Shown piece by piece: positions 44,764-53,862 of a DNA stretch of 64,000 bases. Both the position numbers and the translations under genes were made by a program. Source of the DNA: Neolewinella marina (GTDB taxonomy: Bacteria; Bacteroidota; Bacteroidia; Chitinophagales; Saprospiraceae); assembly GCF_002631205.1 (NCBI RefSeq), contig NZ_PDLO01000004.1, forward strand, positions 402,341-466,340. The letters run 5' to 3'. Position 1 is the stretch's first letter. Each line of letters begins with the position of its first letter. The notes beneath the pieces are model-generated. The model saw only the letters and a list, made by a program, of their open reading frames with translations, searched no databases and was not told the origin of the DNA.

Positions 44764-46010
44764 CCTTCCTCCAGTTTGAATTGGTTCACGTCCTTCAGGG
44801 CCTCGGGGTCGGAGATCACGATGCGGTCGCCGGGGTTCAGTCCGCCGGTGATTTCGACGTAATCGCCGTTGCGGGCGCCGATCTCCACTTCCCGCCGTAC
44901 GGCGTTCTGTCCGTTGACCACGAAGACCGACTGATCGCGGCCCCCGCGGAATACGGGTCCGTTCTTCACCCTCAGGGTTTCGTCGATGCGGCTGGTGATG
45001 ACGGAGAGTTCGCTGCGCAGGTTGGGCCGCAGGTCGGGGTGGCTGGGGTTGTCCAGGTCGACGCGGAAGCTGACCAGATTTTCGGACACTTCGGGAAGGA
45101 TGGCGGCCACGGTTCCGGAGATGCGGCCGGTGGGCAGTCGCAGTTCTACGGGCAGGCCCACGGCGAGCTGGTCGGCGAAGCGGTCGGAGCAGGTGGCTTC
45201 CACCCGGTAGCGGCCCAGGTTAGCGACCCGCGCCAGGGCGGTGCCTTCGGTGACCTGCTGGCCGATGTTTTCGTTCACCCAGGTGACTACGCCGGCGCGG
45301 GGGGCGCGGACTTCCGTCTCCCGGAGGCGGCGGCTGAGCTGGCTCACCTCCTTCTCTTCCATGCCCACCTCCAGCTGCAGCTGCCGCTTGCGGCCGGCGA
45401 GGCTATTGCGGGCGTAGTCGAGCTGATTGTCCAGCTTTTTGGATTCGAGTTCGCTGATGCGGACGGCCAGGTCGGCGGCTTCCACCTCCTCCTGGGTGGC
45501 ACCGCCCACCTCCAGCAGGCGGCGGGCGTCGGCCAGGGCGGCGCGGGCGGCGGCGAGTTCCAGTTTCTTGATGTCGGCGTTGTAGGAGAGTTCCTTCAGG
45601 TCGCGCTCGTACTCCAGGCCGAGCAGGCCGATGCTGTTCTCCTTCACGGCCAGCTGGTCGCGGCGGCCGTCGAGCTGCAGCTGTACGTAGTCGCGGTCCA
45701 GCCGCATGAGCAGGTCGCCGGCCTCCACTTCGGTACCTGCCGTGAGCAGCACCTCGTCGATGGTGGTGGCCACGGGGGCGTTGATCTGCTCCTCGAAGGC
45801 GGGCAGCACCAGGGCGGTGGCGTTGATGGTGTTGACCACCTCACCCCGCTCCACGGTAGCGAAGCGCAGGGTATCCTTGGCCGCGGAGGGCCGGAGCAGC
45901 TTCAGGCTGAACCACAGCAGGGTGGCCAGGATAACGAGCAAGCCGCCCCACTTCAGCCACTGGTAGCGGCGGCGGCGGTTCACTTCACGGGTGTCCAGGG
46001 TGCGATCCAT
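44760..46010 (-). CDS. HlyD/MacA-family periplasmic adaptor subunit
   Basis: 416 aa from ATG 46010, or 407 aa from the in-frame GTG 45983 (VNRRRRYQWLKWGG). A basic N-terminus and one membrane helix (about 22-40) anchor it. The lipoyl-like half motif VATTIDEVLLTAGTEVEAGD, a coiled-coil hairpin (about 105-225) and EVRAPRAGVVTWVNENIGQQ, the second lipoyl half, follow; the C-terminal barrel has GGLNPGDRIVISDPEALKD. It links the inner membrane ABC permeases with TolC. It is the first gene of the operon, 12 bp from a candidate sigma-54 promoter. Confidence 0.92.
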   Translation of the reverse strand: MDRTLDTREVNRRRRYQWLKWGGLLVILATLLWFSLKLLRPSAAKDTLRFATVERGEVVNTINATALVLPAFEEQINAPVATTIDEVLLTAGTEVEAGDLLMRLDRDYVQLQLDGRRDQLAVKENSIGLLGLEYERDLKELSYNADIKKLELAAARAALADARRLLEVGGATQEEVEAADLAVRISELESKKLDNQLDYARNSLAGRKRQLQLEVGMEEKEVSQLSRRLRETEVRAPRAGVVTWVNENIGQQVTEGTALARVANLGRYRVEATCSDRFADQLAVGLPVELRLPTGRISGTVAAILPEVSENLVSFRVDLDNPSHPDLRPNLRSELSVITSRIDETLRVKNGPVFRGGRDQSVFVVNGQNAVRREVEIGARNGDYVEITGGLNPGDRIVISDPEALKDVNQFKLEEG

Positions 46011-46021
46011 GCCCCGTGGGA

Positions 46022-46037
46022 AGCATACTCCGTGCCA
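46022..46037 (-). promoter_or_regulatory. Candidate sigma-54 promoter of the efflux operon
   Basis: The minus strand reads TGGCACGGAGTATGCT: TGGCAC at -24 and ATGCT at -12 with GG and GC 10 bp apart, one mismatch to the sigma-54 consensus. Its expected start point is about 46011, so the ATG at 46010 would be nearly leaderless, while GTG 45983 would have a 28-nt leader. The operon encodes its own sigma-54 activator. Confidence 0.55.
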
Positions 46038-46117
46038 GAAAAATCACATTCTGACAATCAATGAATTACACCTTCACATGCGCCCAATGTGTTCGATACC
46101 GGACACCCTCCCGTCCG

Positions 46118-46513
46118 TTAGCGGACGCCGGGCTCGGTCTTCAGTTCCAGCAGCTGGGCGAAGTCGAGAAAGTCGAGCACCGACTCGTGGGTAGCCTCCA
46201 GTTTCACCGGTGGTGCGACGCCGGCGTCGTAGGCTTCCTTCCAGCGCAAGACGCAGAGGCACCATAGGTCGCCGGGTTTTAGGCCGGGGAAGTCGTACTG
46301 AGGAATGGGGGTCGTCAGGTCGTTGCCCCGCGAGCGGGTGAAGGTCAGGAACTCCTCCGTCATCACGGCGCACACCACGTGGCGGCCGCTGTCGAGGTGG
46401 CCGGTGCGGCAGTAGCCGTCGCGGTAGAAGCCGGTCGGGGGGTCGGTACAGCAGGGGACGAGTTCGGTGCCGAGTACGTTCTTCACGGGAATTGGGGGGA
46501 GGGTGATTGACAT
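46118..46513 (-). CDS. DUF2237 family protein
   Basis: 131 aa from the ATG ending at 46513. The family's strongly conserved blocks are all here: NVLGTELVPCCTDPPTGFYR, CAVMTEEFLTFTRSRGNDL, GLKPGDLWCLCVLRWKEA and PPVKLEATHESVL. The conserved cysteines and the small size suggest a metal- or cofactor-binding cytoplasmic protein; the function is unknown. It is 81 bp from the efflux promoter and divergent from the ABC exporter gene. Confidence 0.93.
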   Translation of the reverse strand: MSITLPPIPVKNVLGTELVPCCTDPPTGFYRDGYCRTGHLDSGRHVVCAVMTEEFLTFTRSRGNDLTTPIPQYDFPGLKPGDLWCLCVLRWKEAYDAGVAPPVKLEATHESVLDFLDFAQLLELKTEPGVR

Positions 46514-46545
46514 AATACCCCAAACCGGGCTGGGGGTTCGGCCCT

Positions 46546-46566
46546 GGCACCCGCGCTCCGCCGCCC
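46546..46566 (+). repeat. Dispersed motif copy 10 (CT variant, intergenic)
   Basis: GGCACCCGCG followed by CTCCGCCGCCC, in the gap between the DUF2237 and ABC exporter genes, followed by an A-run as in copy 14. Confidence 0.7.
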
Positions 46567-46622
46567 CAAAAATTCTTGTAGGTACCGCGACCCAAAGCCG
46601 GGATCGCTTGTTACATGCCTTC

Positions 46623-48389
46623 ATGGCCAGCAACGAAGAAAAGCAGAAGTTCGACCTGTACCTCCTGTGGCGGGTGCTGGCCCTGGCCAAGCCTTATAAG
46701 GGGGTTGCCATTCTGGCCGTCACCCTGGCCGTGGTGCTGGCGCCGCTGTCGATCGCCCGCCCGCGGCTGATCCAGAAGATGGTCGATGACTACATCTTCG
46801 CCGGCGACACCCAGGGGCTTACCTTCTGGGCCCTGGTCATTGCCGGGCTGCTCGTGGTGGAGGCCCTCTGCCGCTACGCCTTCGTCTACAGCTCCAACTG
46901 GCTGGGGCAATCGGTGATCCGCGACCTGCGCGTCCGCGTCTTCAGCCACATCAACAGCCTGCGCCTCAGCTACTTTGACAAGACGGCCATCGGCACCTCC
47001 ACTACGCGGACGATCAACGACATCCAGTCGATCAACAGCATCTTCGCCGAGGGCGTCATCACCATCCTGGCCGACCTCATGTCGATCTTTGCCGTGCTGG
47101 CCATCATGCTGACCACCAGCTGGCGGCTCACCCTTATCTGCCTGACCACCATGCCCTTCCTGATGCTGGCCAGCTACCTCTTCAAGGAGGCCGTCAAGCG
47201 CAGCTACCAGCAGGTGCGCTCCCAGATCCAGAAGATGAACGGCTTCCTGCAGGAGCGCATCACTGGTATGCGGATCGTTCAGATCTTCAACGCCGAGCAC
47301 TCCGAGGCCCGCAAATTTGCCGGCATCAACGCCGAATACCGCAAGGCCAACATCGACGCCATCCTTTACTACGCGATCTTCTTCCCTACGGTCGACATCA
47401 TCGCCGCGGCCAGTCTGGCCCTGATGGTGTGGTGGGGTGCCCAGGACGTGGCCCGCGCCGGTGGCGTGACCCTCGGGGCCCTGGTAGCCTTCCCGATCTA
47501 CATCAACATGCTCTTCCGCCCGATCCGGGTGCTGGCCGACAAGTTCAACACCCTACAGATGGGGCTGGTAGCTTCCGAACGGGTGTTCAAGGTGGTGGAC
47601 CGCGACGACCAGATCGAAAATACCGGCACCCTGGCCCCCGCCAAACTGGAAGGCGAGGTGGAGTTCCGCAACGTCTGGTTTGCCTACACGGGGGTGGAGT
47701 GGATCCTGAAGGACCTCAGCTTCCAGCTCCACAAGGGGCAGACACTGGCCATCGTGGGCAGCACCGGCAGTGGCAAGACCACCATCACCAACGTGATCAA
47801 CCGCTTCTACGAATACCAGATGGGCGAGATCCTCATCGACGGTCACGACCTGCGCGACTACGAGCTCACCGCCCTGCGCAGCCGCATGGCCATGGTGCTG
47901 CAGGACGTCTTCCTGTTCACCGGCTCGGTCATGGAGAACATCACCCTGCGCGACCCGTCCATCAGCCGCGAGCGGGTCATCGAATCGGCGAAGCTCATCG
48001 GCGCCCACGAGTTCATCGAGCGGCTGCCCGGCGGCTACGACTACGACGTGATGGAGCGGGGGGCCACCCTGAGCATGGGGCAGCGGCAGCTGATCTCTTT
48101 CGTGCGGGCCCTGGTGTTCGACCCCGACATCCTGATCCTCGACGAGGCCACCAGCAGCGTGGACCCGGAAACCGAGGGGGTCATTCAGCACGCCATTGAA
48201 AAACTGATCGACCGCCGCACCAGTATCGTCATCGCCCACCGCCTGAGTACCATCCGCAACGCGAACAACATCATGGTGCTCGAAAAGGGGGAGATCAGGG
48301 AGTTCGGTCCCCACGACACCCTGCTGCAGATCGAGGACGGCCGCTACCGGGAGCTCTACGAGATGCAGTTCCTGGAAACGGCGGAATAG
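46623..48389 (+). CDS. MsbA-like ABC exporter (fused permease-ATPase)
   Basis: 588 aa from ATG 46623. Six membrane helices lie in the first about 320 residues, with coupling motifs such as YFDKTAIGTSTTRTINDIQS. The ATPase has Walker A GSTGSGKTT, signature LSMGQRQ, Walker B ILILDEATSSVD and His in IVIAHRLST. The family is the lipid or multidrug exporter type. It acts as a homodimer in the inner membrane. It stands alone, with a SulP gene 72 bp downstream under its own promoter. The cargo cannot be told. Confidence 0.94.
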   Translation: MASNEEKQKFDLYLLWRVLALAKPYKGVAILAVTLAVVLAPLSIARPRLIQKMVDDYIFAGDTQGLTFWALVIAGLLVVEALCRYAFVYSSNWLGQSVIRDLRVRVFSHINSLRLSYFDKTAIGTSTTRTINDIQSINSIFAEGVITILADLMSIFAVLAIMLTTSWRLTLICLTTMPFLMLASYLFKEAVKRSYQQVRSQIQKMNGFLQERITGMRIVQIFNAEHSEARKFAGINAEYRKANIDAILYYAIFFPTVDIIAAASLALMVWWGAQDVARAGGVTLGALVAFPIYINMLFRPIRVLADKFNTLQMGLVASERVFKVVDRDDQIENTGTLAPAKLEGEVEFRNVWFAYTGVEWILKDLSFQLHKGQTLAIVGSTGSGKTTITNVINRFYEYQMGEILIDGHDLRDYELTALRSRMAMVLQDVFLFTGSVMENITLRDPSISRERVIESAKLIGAHEFIERLPGGYDYDVMERGATLSMGQRQLISFVRALVFDPDILILDEATSSVDPETEGVIQHAIEKLIDRRTSIVIAHRLSTIRNANNIMVLEKGEIREFGPHDTLLQIEDGRYRELYEMQFLETAE

Positions 48390-48411
48390 GGGTTTCAGCT
48401 AGTTTAGCGTA

Positions 48412-48443
48412 TTTTGGGGTTTTTCCGTCAAATGATAGCTTTA
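48412..48443 (+). promoter_or_regulatory. Promoter of the SulP gene
   Basis: TTTTG (48412-48416), a 19-bp spacer and TAGCTTTA (48436-48443) fit the Bacteroidota pattern TTG-N19-TAnnTTTG with one mismatch. It lies 18 bp before the ATG at 48462. Confidence 0.65.
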
Positions 48444-48461
48444 CTAGCATAAGTAAGAAAC

Positions 48462-50411
48462 ATGAAGAACCCCTTTGTTTTTGATTTCTCTAATCTCCGC
48501 GGAGACTTTTTCGGTGGTCTGACCGCCGGTATCGTCGCCCTGCCGCTGGCCCTGGCCTTCGGTGCGCAGACGGCCCTGGGCCCCATGTCCGGCCTCTACG
48601 GTGCCATCGCCATCGCCATCGTTGCCGCCATGTTCGGGGGCACGAACACCCAGGTAAGTGGCCCTACCGCACCCATGACGGTCGTTTCTTCGGCCATCAT
48701 CGCCAACGCCCTGGTAGAGTCGGGTGCCGAGACCGTGGCGGAGGCCCTGCCCATCATTCTGGCCACCTTTTTCCTGGCCGGCCTGATCGAAATGCTCTTC
48801 GGGGTCATCAAGCTGGGCAGGTACATAAAATACATACCGTATCCGGTGGTTTCCGGCTTCATGAGCGGGATCGGGGTGATCATCATCATCACCCAGATAT
48901 TCCCGGCCCTGGGCTACAGCGCCGCCAACGACCAGGAGCTGATCGCCATGCAGATGCCCCACGCCGAGGAGGTGATCCTGGAGGAAATCATCCGCGAAGA
49001 GGAGGCCGACGGCGCCCTGAAGGGCGTGATGGACGCTTCGGTCATCGAGGAAACCAGTCGCCGCTTCTCCGAAGTGGACCAGCAGGATATCGAGGCCCGG
49101 GCCGTGCGCCTGGCCAGTCGCAGTGCAGGCGGCACCGTGGGTACGATCTCCAACCTCCACCGCCCCTTCTCGACCCCGGGCGGCATCAACTGGCTGAATC
49201 TCTTTCTTGCCCTAGCCACCATCGCCATCATCTACGGCTTCAAGCGCATCACGACCATCGTGCCGTCCAGCCTGGTGGCCCTGATCATCATGACCATCGT
49301 GGCCTACTTCTTCATGCCCGGACAGGTGCCGGTGATCGGGGAGGTACAGGAGGGACTGCCGCCCTTCTACTTCGGCTTTTTTAGTGAATACTTCGGCTCG
49401 GGCATGCTGCTGCGGATCATCGAATTCGCCTTCACCCTGGCGGCGCTGGGTGCGATCGACTCCCTGCTCACCTCCGTAGTGGCCGACAACATCACCAAGA
49501 CCAAGCACGACCCCGACCAGGAACTCATTGGCCAGGGCCTCGGCAACATGGCCGCCTCCTTCATCGGCGGTCTGCCCGGCGCGGGCGCTACGATGCGTAC
49601 GGTGATCAACGTACAGTCGGGTGGTAAAACGAAGATCTCCGGTATGATCGCTGGTTTCTTCCTCCTGCTGGTACTGCTGGGCCTGAGCGGCATCGTCCGT
49701 TACATCCCCATGGGCGTACTGGCCGGCATTCTCATTACCGTCGGAATTGGTATCATCGACTACAAGGGCTTCCGCCACCTGCGCAGCGTGCCCAAGGGCG
49801 ACGCCGTCGTTATGATCCTGGTACTGCTGCTGACGGTCTTCGTTGGCCTGCTCGAAGCTGTCGCCATCGGTATGGTGCTGGCCGCCGTGCTCTTCATGAA
49901 GAAGACCGCCGATTCGGTAGAAGAAGGAGCTACCTCTTCCTCCCTCTCCGAATTCAGCCGCGAAAAGCCCTGGGCCGACGAGGGTGACCTCATCCAGCGT
50001 TTGGGCGACCGGGTGTTCATCAAGCACCTGGAAGGACCGCTGTTCTTCGGCTTCGTGTCCAGTTTCCAGACCATGGTGCAGAACCTGCCCACGGTGGAGG
50101 TGGTCATCATCCGCCTGGGCCGCGTGCCCTACATCGATCAGTCGGGGCTCTACGCCCTGGAGGATGCCATTATGGACATGCACAGCCGCGGCATTGCCGT
50201 GGTCTTCACCGGCATGAACGAGCAGGTGCACGACATGATGGAACGGATCAACCTGATTCCCGGCCTCGTTCCCTACGAGCATTGCTTCCCCACCTTCGCC
50301 GACGCCCGGCGGTGGCTCGGAAAGCGCCTCGAAGAGGGTAACCTGGCCACCGTTTCCGACGACCAGCGCAACAGCAAGCCGGCCATCGGAGAAAACATCG
50401 ACGAGATGTAA
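48462..50411 (+). CDS. SulP-family inorganic anion transporter with STAS domain
   Basis: 649 aa. The membrane part starts DFFGGLTAGIVALPLALAFG, the SulP signature, and continues with GGTNTQVSGPTAPMTVV and LGAIDSLLTSVVADNITKTK. A long acidic insert (about 155-230) after the fifth helix is unusual in length. The STAS domain at about 515-625 has VVIIRLGRVPYIDQSGLYAL. SulP proteins carry sulfate, bicarbonate or other anions across the inner membrane; the substrate cannot be inferred. A strong terminator follows 23 bp later. Confidence 0.94.
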   Translation: MKNPFVFDFSNLRGDFFGGLTAGIVALPLALAFGAQTALGPMSGLYGAIAIAIVAAMFGGTNTQVSGPTAPMTVVSSAIIANALVESGAETVAEALPIILATFFLAGLIEMLFGVIKLGRYIKYIPYPVVSGFMSGIGVIIIITQIFPALGYSAANDQELIAMQMPHAEEVILEEIIREEEADGALKGVMDASVIEETSRRFSEVDQQDIEARAVRLASRSAGGTVGTISNLHRPFSTPGGINWLNLFLALATIAIIYGFKRITTIVPSSLVALIIMTIVAYFFMPGQVPVIGEVQEGLPPFYFGFFSEYFGSGMLLRIIEFAFTLAALGAIDSLLTSVVADNITKTKHDPDQELIGQGLGNMAASFIGGLPGAGATMRTVINVQSGGKTKISGMIAGFFLLLVLLGLSGIVRYIPMGVLAGILITVGIGIIDYKGFRHLRSVPKGDAVVMILVLLLTVFVGLLEAVAIGMVLAAVLFMKKTADSVEEGATSSSLSEFSREKPWADEGDLIQRLGDRVFIKHLEGPLFFGFVSSFQTMVQNLPTVEVVIIRLGRVPYIDQSGLYALEDAIMDMHSRGIAVVFTGMNEQVHDMMERINLIPGLVPYEHCFPTFADARRWLGKRLEEGNLATVSDDQRNSKPAIGENIDEM

Positions 50412-50434
50412 GGCATCCGCCTTTCCAAAAACGG

Positions 50435-50472
50435 AAACACCCCAGTCGCACACGGTGCGGCTGGGGTGTTTT
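50435..50472. terminator. Bidirectional intrinsic terminator
   Basis: AAACACCCCAG pairs with CTGGGGTGTTT, and an inner CGCAC/GTGCG stem extends it. A-rich and T-rich runs flank the stem on each side. It sits between the convergent SulP and CtpA genes and can end both transcripts. Confidence 0.88.
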
Positions 50473-50487
50473 GCTTTGCGGACTTGC

Positions 50488-52125
50488 TTACTTACTCAGC
50501 AGGTCATCGTACCGCTGGCGGTCGTTCAGGATTGCGATGGCTTCCTGTACTTCCTTGTCATTGCGGAGGCCCATCTGTACCTGTCCGCGCTGGTAGTAGT
50601 AGCGGCCGGCGATCTCCTTCTCGATGATGTCGATGATCTCCTCCTTCAGGCCGGCGATGGCGGCGGCCTGCTCCCGGTCCACCCGCTCCTGGATGGCGGC
50701 CAGGTCGGCGGTAATGTCGTAGCCCTCCTCAGCGGCCCGTTCGGCGGCTTCCTCCAGCAGCTGCTCGGCCTTGGAGGTAAAGCTGAAGTCGGCCCGGTTC
50801 AGGAAGGCCTCGAAGCGGTCCCAGTCCTGGAAATGGAAGTCGGCCACCGAATCGATGGTCGGATGGTCGCGCACCCATTCGTTGACGAAATCGAAGATGA
50901 TGTACTCTTCCAGCAGTCCCTGGGCCACGTTGTTCTTGCCGAGGACGTCGACTTCAATGTCCGGGGCCACGCCGCCGCTGCCCAGTACGGTGCGGCCGCC
51001 GCGGGTCTTGAACTCGGGCCGCTGGGCGTCGGGGATGTCGTAGGGTTTGCCGTCGCGGTATTCGATGGCCTGGATGCAGCGCTGGCTGGGTATGTAGTAT
51101 TTGGCGGTGGTGATCTTCACCCGGCTGCCATAGCCGGTCTCCATGATGTTCTGTACCAGCCCCTTGCCAAAGCTGCGCTGGCCGATGAGCACCCCACGGT
51201 CGAGGTCCTGCAGGGCGCCGGAGACGATCTCCGAGGCCGAGGCCGACCGGCCGTTGATGAGCACCGCTACGGGCAGCTCGGTATCCAGGGGGTTGCCGGT
51301 GGTGGAGTAGCTGCGGTTCCAGTCGCGCACCTTGCCCTTGGTGGTCACGATCAGTTCGTCCTTGGGCACGAAGATATTGACGATGTCGACCGCCTCGTTG
51401 AGCAGGCCGCCGCCGTTGTTGCGCAGGTCCAGGACTACCCCTTTCAGGTCGGGGTTTTCGGCGCGCAGTTTGGTTACCGCCTCGCGTACGTTGCGGGCGG
51501 CGTTCTGGGTGAAGGTGGTCAGGGCCACGTAGCCTACCTGATTCTCGAGCATGCCGGCGTAGGGCACGTTGGGGATGTCGACGTCGCCGCGGGTGAGTTT
51601 CAGTTTCTTGAGTCCTTCGCCGGGGCGGTCCACGGTCAGTTCCATCACGGTGCCGGGGAAGCCGCGCATGATCTCCTCCAGCTGTTCGCGGTTGTAGCCT
51701 ACGGTTTCCCGGCCGTCGATTTCCATCAGTCGGTCGCCGGTTTTCAGTCCGGCCTCGTCGGCAGGCTGGTCGCGGTACAGCATCAGGATGGTGGGCAGCC
51801 CGTCGATGTACTCGATTTCGGCGCCGATGCCCTGGTACTGTCCGCTCTGTCGCAGCCGGGCGGTTTCCACGTCGGTTTCGCTGATGTAGTTGGTATAGGG
51901 ATCCAGGGAGCCCACCATGGCCTCGATGCCGGTGCGCATCAGCTTGTTGGGCTCGATTTCGTCGACGTAGTAGGTGTTCACTTCCTTGTACACATTGGTG
52001 TACACCTCGATGGCCTTCATGATCTCGAAGAACTTGTCGTTCACCGGGCTCACGGAGGCGGCCGTCAGGCCAAGAAATACCACCGCCGCGAGGGCGGTGT
52101 ACAGGGCGCGTTTGCGTAAAGACAT
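50488..52125 (-). CDS. C-terminal processing protease (S41 family)
   Basis: 545 aa. A signal or anchor helix (about 8-25) is followed by an N-terminal helical region, a PDZ domain (about 95-185, GIGAEIEYIDGLPTIL and TGDRLMEIDG), and the S41 core with Ser296 (GRSASASEI) and Lys321 (SFGKGLV) as the Ser/Lys dyad, spaced 25 residues as in Prc and CtpA. The C-terminal about 130 residues are a helical extension. It cleaves protein C-termini in the periplasm, often to regulate peptidoglycan enzymes. It stands alone, downstream of a repeat array. Confidence 0.95.
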   Translation of the reverse strand: MSLRKRALYTALAAVVFLGLTAASVSPVNDKFFEIMKAIEVYTNVYKEVNTYYVDEIEPNKLMRTGIEAMVGSLDPYTNYISETDVETARLRQSGQYQGIGAEIEYIDGLPTILMLYRDQPADEAGLKTGDRLMEIDGRETVGYNREQLEEIMRGFPGTVMELTVDRPGEGLKKLKLTRGDVDIPNVPYAGMLENQVGYVALTTFTQNAARNVREAVTKLRAENPDLKGVVLDLRNNGGGLLNEAVDIVNIFVPKDELIVTTKGKVRDWNRSYSTTGNPLDTELPVAVLINGRSASASEIVSGALQDLDRGVLIGQRSFGKGLVQNIMETGYGSRVKITTAKYYIPSQRCIQAIEYRDGKPYDIPDAQRPEFKTRGGRTVLGSGGVAPDIEVDVLGKNNVAQGLLEEYIIFDFVNEWVRDHPTIDSVADFHFQDWDRFEAFLNRADFSFTSKAEQLLEEAAERAAEEGYDITADLAAIQERVDREQAAAIAGLKEEIIDIIEKEIAGRYYYQRGQVQMGLRNDKEVQEAIAILNDRQRYDDLLSK

Positions 52126-52234
52126 GGCGGTGTCGTTTGGGACTCAACGAGATAACGCGGTGGGGAAAGGATAGATTGATTTACGACTTGACGAATTTTG
52201 ATTTAGGAGTGGGCTTTGCACGGCGTTGCGTTTG

Positions 52235-53335
52235 GACATCGGATGCTGAGGGAATATGCGATTCTCGATTCTTGATTCTTGATTCTCGATGTGGCTACCG
52301 CACGGCTTTGCTCGCCGCCGCTCGTCGGAATTACTTACCACGGAAGGCACTGAGGGACACGGAGGGCTTTGGTTATTCCCGCCATAGTTCTCTGCGCCTC
52401 CGTGGTGGAAATAAATCGGGTCTGGAGACCCTCAACCCGGGTGCGGCGTGGACATCGGATGTTGTTGGAAGCTGAGGGGATATGCGATACTCGATTCTCG
52501 ATTTGGCTACCGCACAGCTCAGCTCGCTACACTCGTCGGAATTACCCACCACAGAAGGCACGGAGGGACACGGAGATTCTTGGGGAATTCCTTCATGGCG
52601 CTCTGTGTACCTCCGTGCTTCCGTGGTGGAAATAAATCGGGTCTGGAGACCCTCCACCCGGGTGGGCACGAGCGTAGCGAGCAGAGCCGCCAATTATAAA
52701 TGGTAAATTTTCCCGGCCCTGGAAGGGACGGCTCCGAATTAGCGGGGTCAATTCCGAGGAATGGGCCTCGCGGGCATAAGGTGTGATGCCCCCGGCGGCG
52801 ATACCATAACGTCGCGTTCAAATAGGACGTTAAGAGATATGCGATACTCGATTCTCGATACTTGATTCTCGATTTGGCTACCGCACGCCTTTGCTCGCTA
52901 CGCTCGTGGTCGGGTCTGGAGACCCTCCGCCCGAGTGGGCACGAGCAAAGCGAGCAGAGCCGCAAATCGGAAATGGTACTTTGTACTTCGTAAATGGTAA
53001 ATTTTACCGGCCCTGGAAGGGACGGCCCCCGAATTAGCGGGGTCAATTCCGAGGAATGGGCCTCGCGGGGATAAGGTGTGATTCCCCCGGCGGCGGCGAT
53101 ACCATAACGTCGCGTTCAAATCGGATGTTAGGAGATATGCGATTCTCGATTCTCGATACTTGATTCTCGATTAGCTGCGCTGCTGCCTTCGGCGGTTGGC
53201 TACCGCACGGCTCTGCTCGCTACGCTCGTTATCGGGTCTGGAGACCCTCAACCCGGGTGTGCACGAGCGGAGCGAGCAGAGCCGCAAATTGTAAATGGTA
53301 ATTCTGTACTTCGTAAATGGTAAATTCTTCCCCCC
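52235..53335. repeat. Composite repeat array 1
   Basis: This gene-free stretch is built from recurring blocks: GAGATATGCGA with CTCGATTCTCGAT strings, GGCTACCGCACGGCT, GGGTCTGGAGACCC hairpins, GAGCAGAGCCGC, CCGGCCCTGGAAGGGACGG, GAATGGGCCTCGCGGG and CATAACGTCGCGTTCAAAT. Two full units are 298 bp apart (52834 and 53132). Two nested inverted elements of about 80 bp (52338-52408 and 52546-52629) have ends like CCACAGAAGGCACGGAGG and CTCCGTGCTTCCGTGG. ACATCGGATG cores also occur (52237 and 52449). The same blocks occur in opposite orientation at 62935-63860. The 110 bp between ctpA and the array show nothing. Confidence 0.85.
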
Positions 53336-53348
53336 TCCCTCCAGCGTA

Positions 53349-53858
53349 CTAGCAGCCCTGTTCGCCAAGCACCCGCACCTTGAGGGTGGCGCCGGACTGG
53401 CGGTTGCGGATGGTGACGGTGCCGGATACTTCCCAGAGCTCGCTGTCGACCTGCCGCTCGCGGGTAACGGTGGTGGTGACCTCGAATTCGTCGTTGGCGT
53501 GGACGAAGGTAACAGGGCCGCTTTCATTGCCATCATCCTCGCTGACGGTTTCCAGGGTTTGTAACTGGCCGTCGAAGTGGCCCTCCGCGGGCCCCTCCCC
53601 GTAGTTGAAGCCGTAGAGGTACTGCTCCTCGGCCGCCCCTTCCGGCCAGAGCAGGAAGGTGCACCCTTCCACGTCGCGGAATTCCTCCAAAGTAAGCAGG
53701 CGGTAGGTGATGTCGCCGGAGACTACGGGCTGGGGACGGGTGCCGGGGGCGGGTTCGGTGACGCCCGCGGCGTCGGGTTCCGGAGTGGACGGGCTTTCCT
53801 CCGAACCACAAGCGGTGAACAGCAGGAAGGGGAAGAGTAGTGACAGGATAACTTTCAT
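53349..53858 (-). CDS. Lipoprotein of unknown function
   Basis: 169 aa. The signal MKVILSLLFPFLLFTAC has the lipobox LFTAC, followed by a Pro/Glu-rich linker (PSTPEPDAAGVTEPAPGTRP). The globular part is beta-rich, with a cysteine in VEGCTFLLW and a terminal one in LGEQGC, possibly a disulfide. No family recognised. It lies directly beside the repeat array and 4 bp after the flavin reductase-like gene, so it probably shares that transcript. Confidence 0.65.
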   Translation of the reverse strand: MKVILSLLFPFLLFTACGSEESPSTPEPDAAGVTEPAPGTRPQPVVSGDITYRLLTLEEFRDVEGCTFLLWPEGAAEEQYLYGFNYGEGPAEGHFDGQLQTLETVSEDDGNESGPVTFVHANDEFEVTTTVTRERQVDSELWEVSGTVTIRNRQSGATLKVRVLGEQGC

Positions 53859-53862
53859 GGGT

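Noticed and set aside
46545..46560. Sigma-54 promoter at TGGCACCCGCGCTCCG
   Set aside because: The TGGCAC is part of the dispersed motif and there is no GC at the -12 distance; the same holds for copies at 12469, 19297 and 30454.
50455..52119. A 554-codon open frame antisense to ctpA
   Set aside because: CtpA has its PDZ and Ser/Lys dyad intact; the opposite frame is compositional.
52482..53119. Several short open frames in composite array 1
   Set aside because: They are translations of the repeat blocks and recur with the repeats on both strands.
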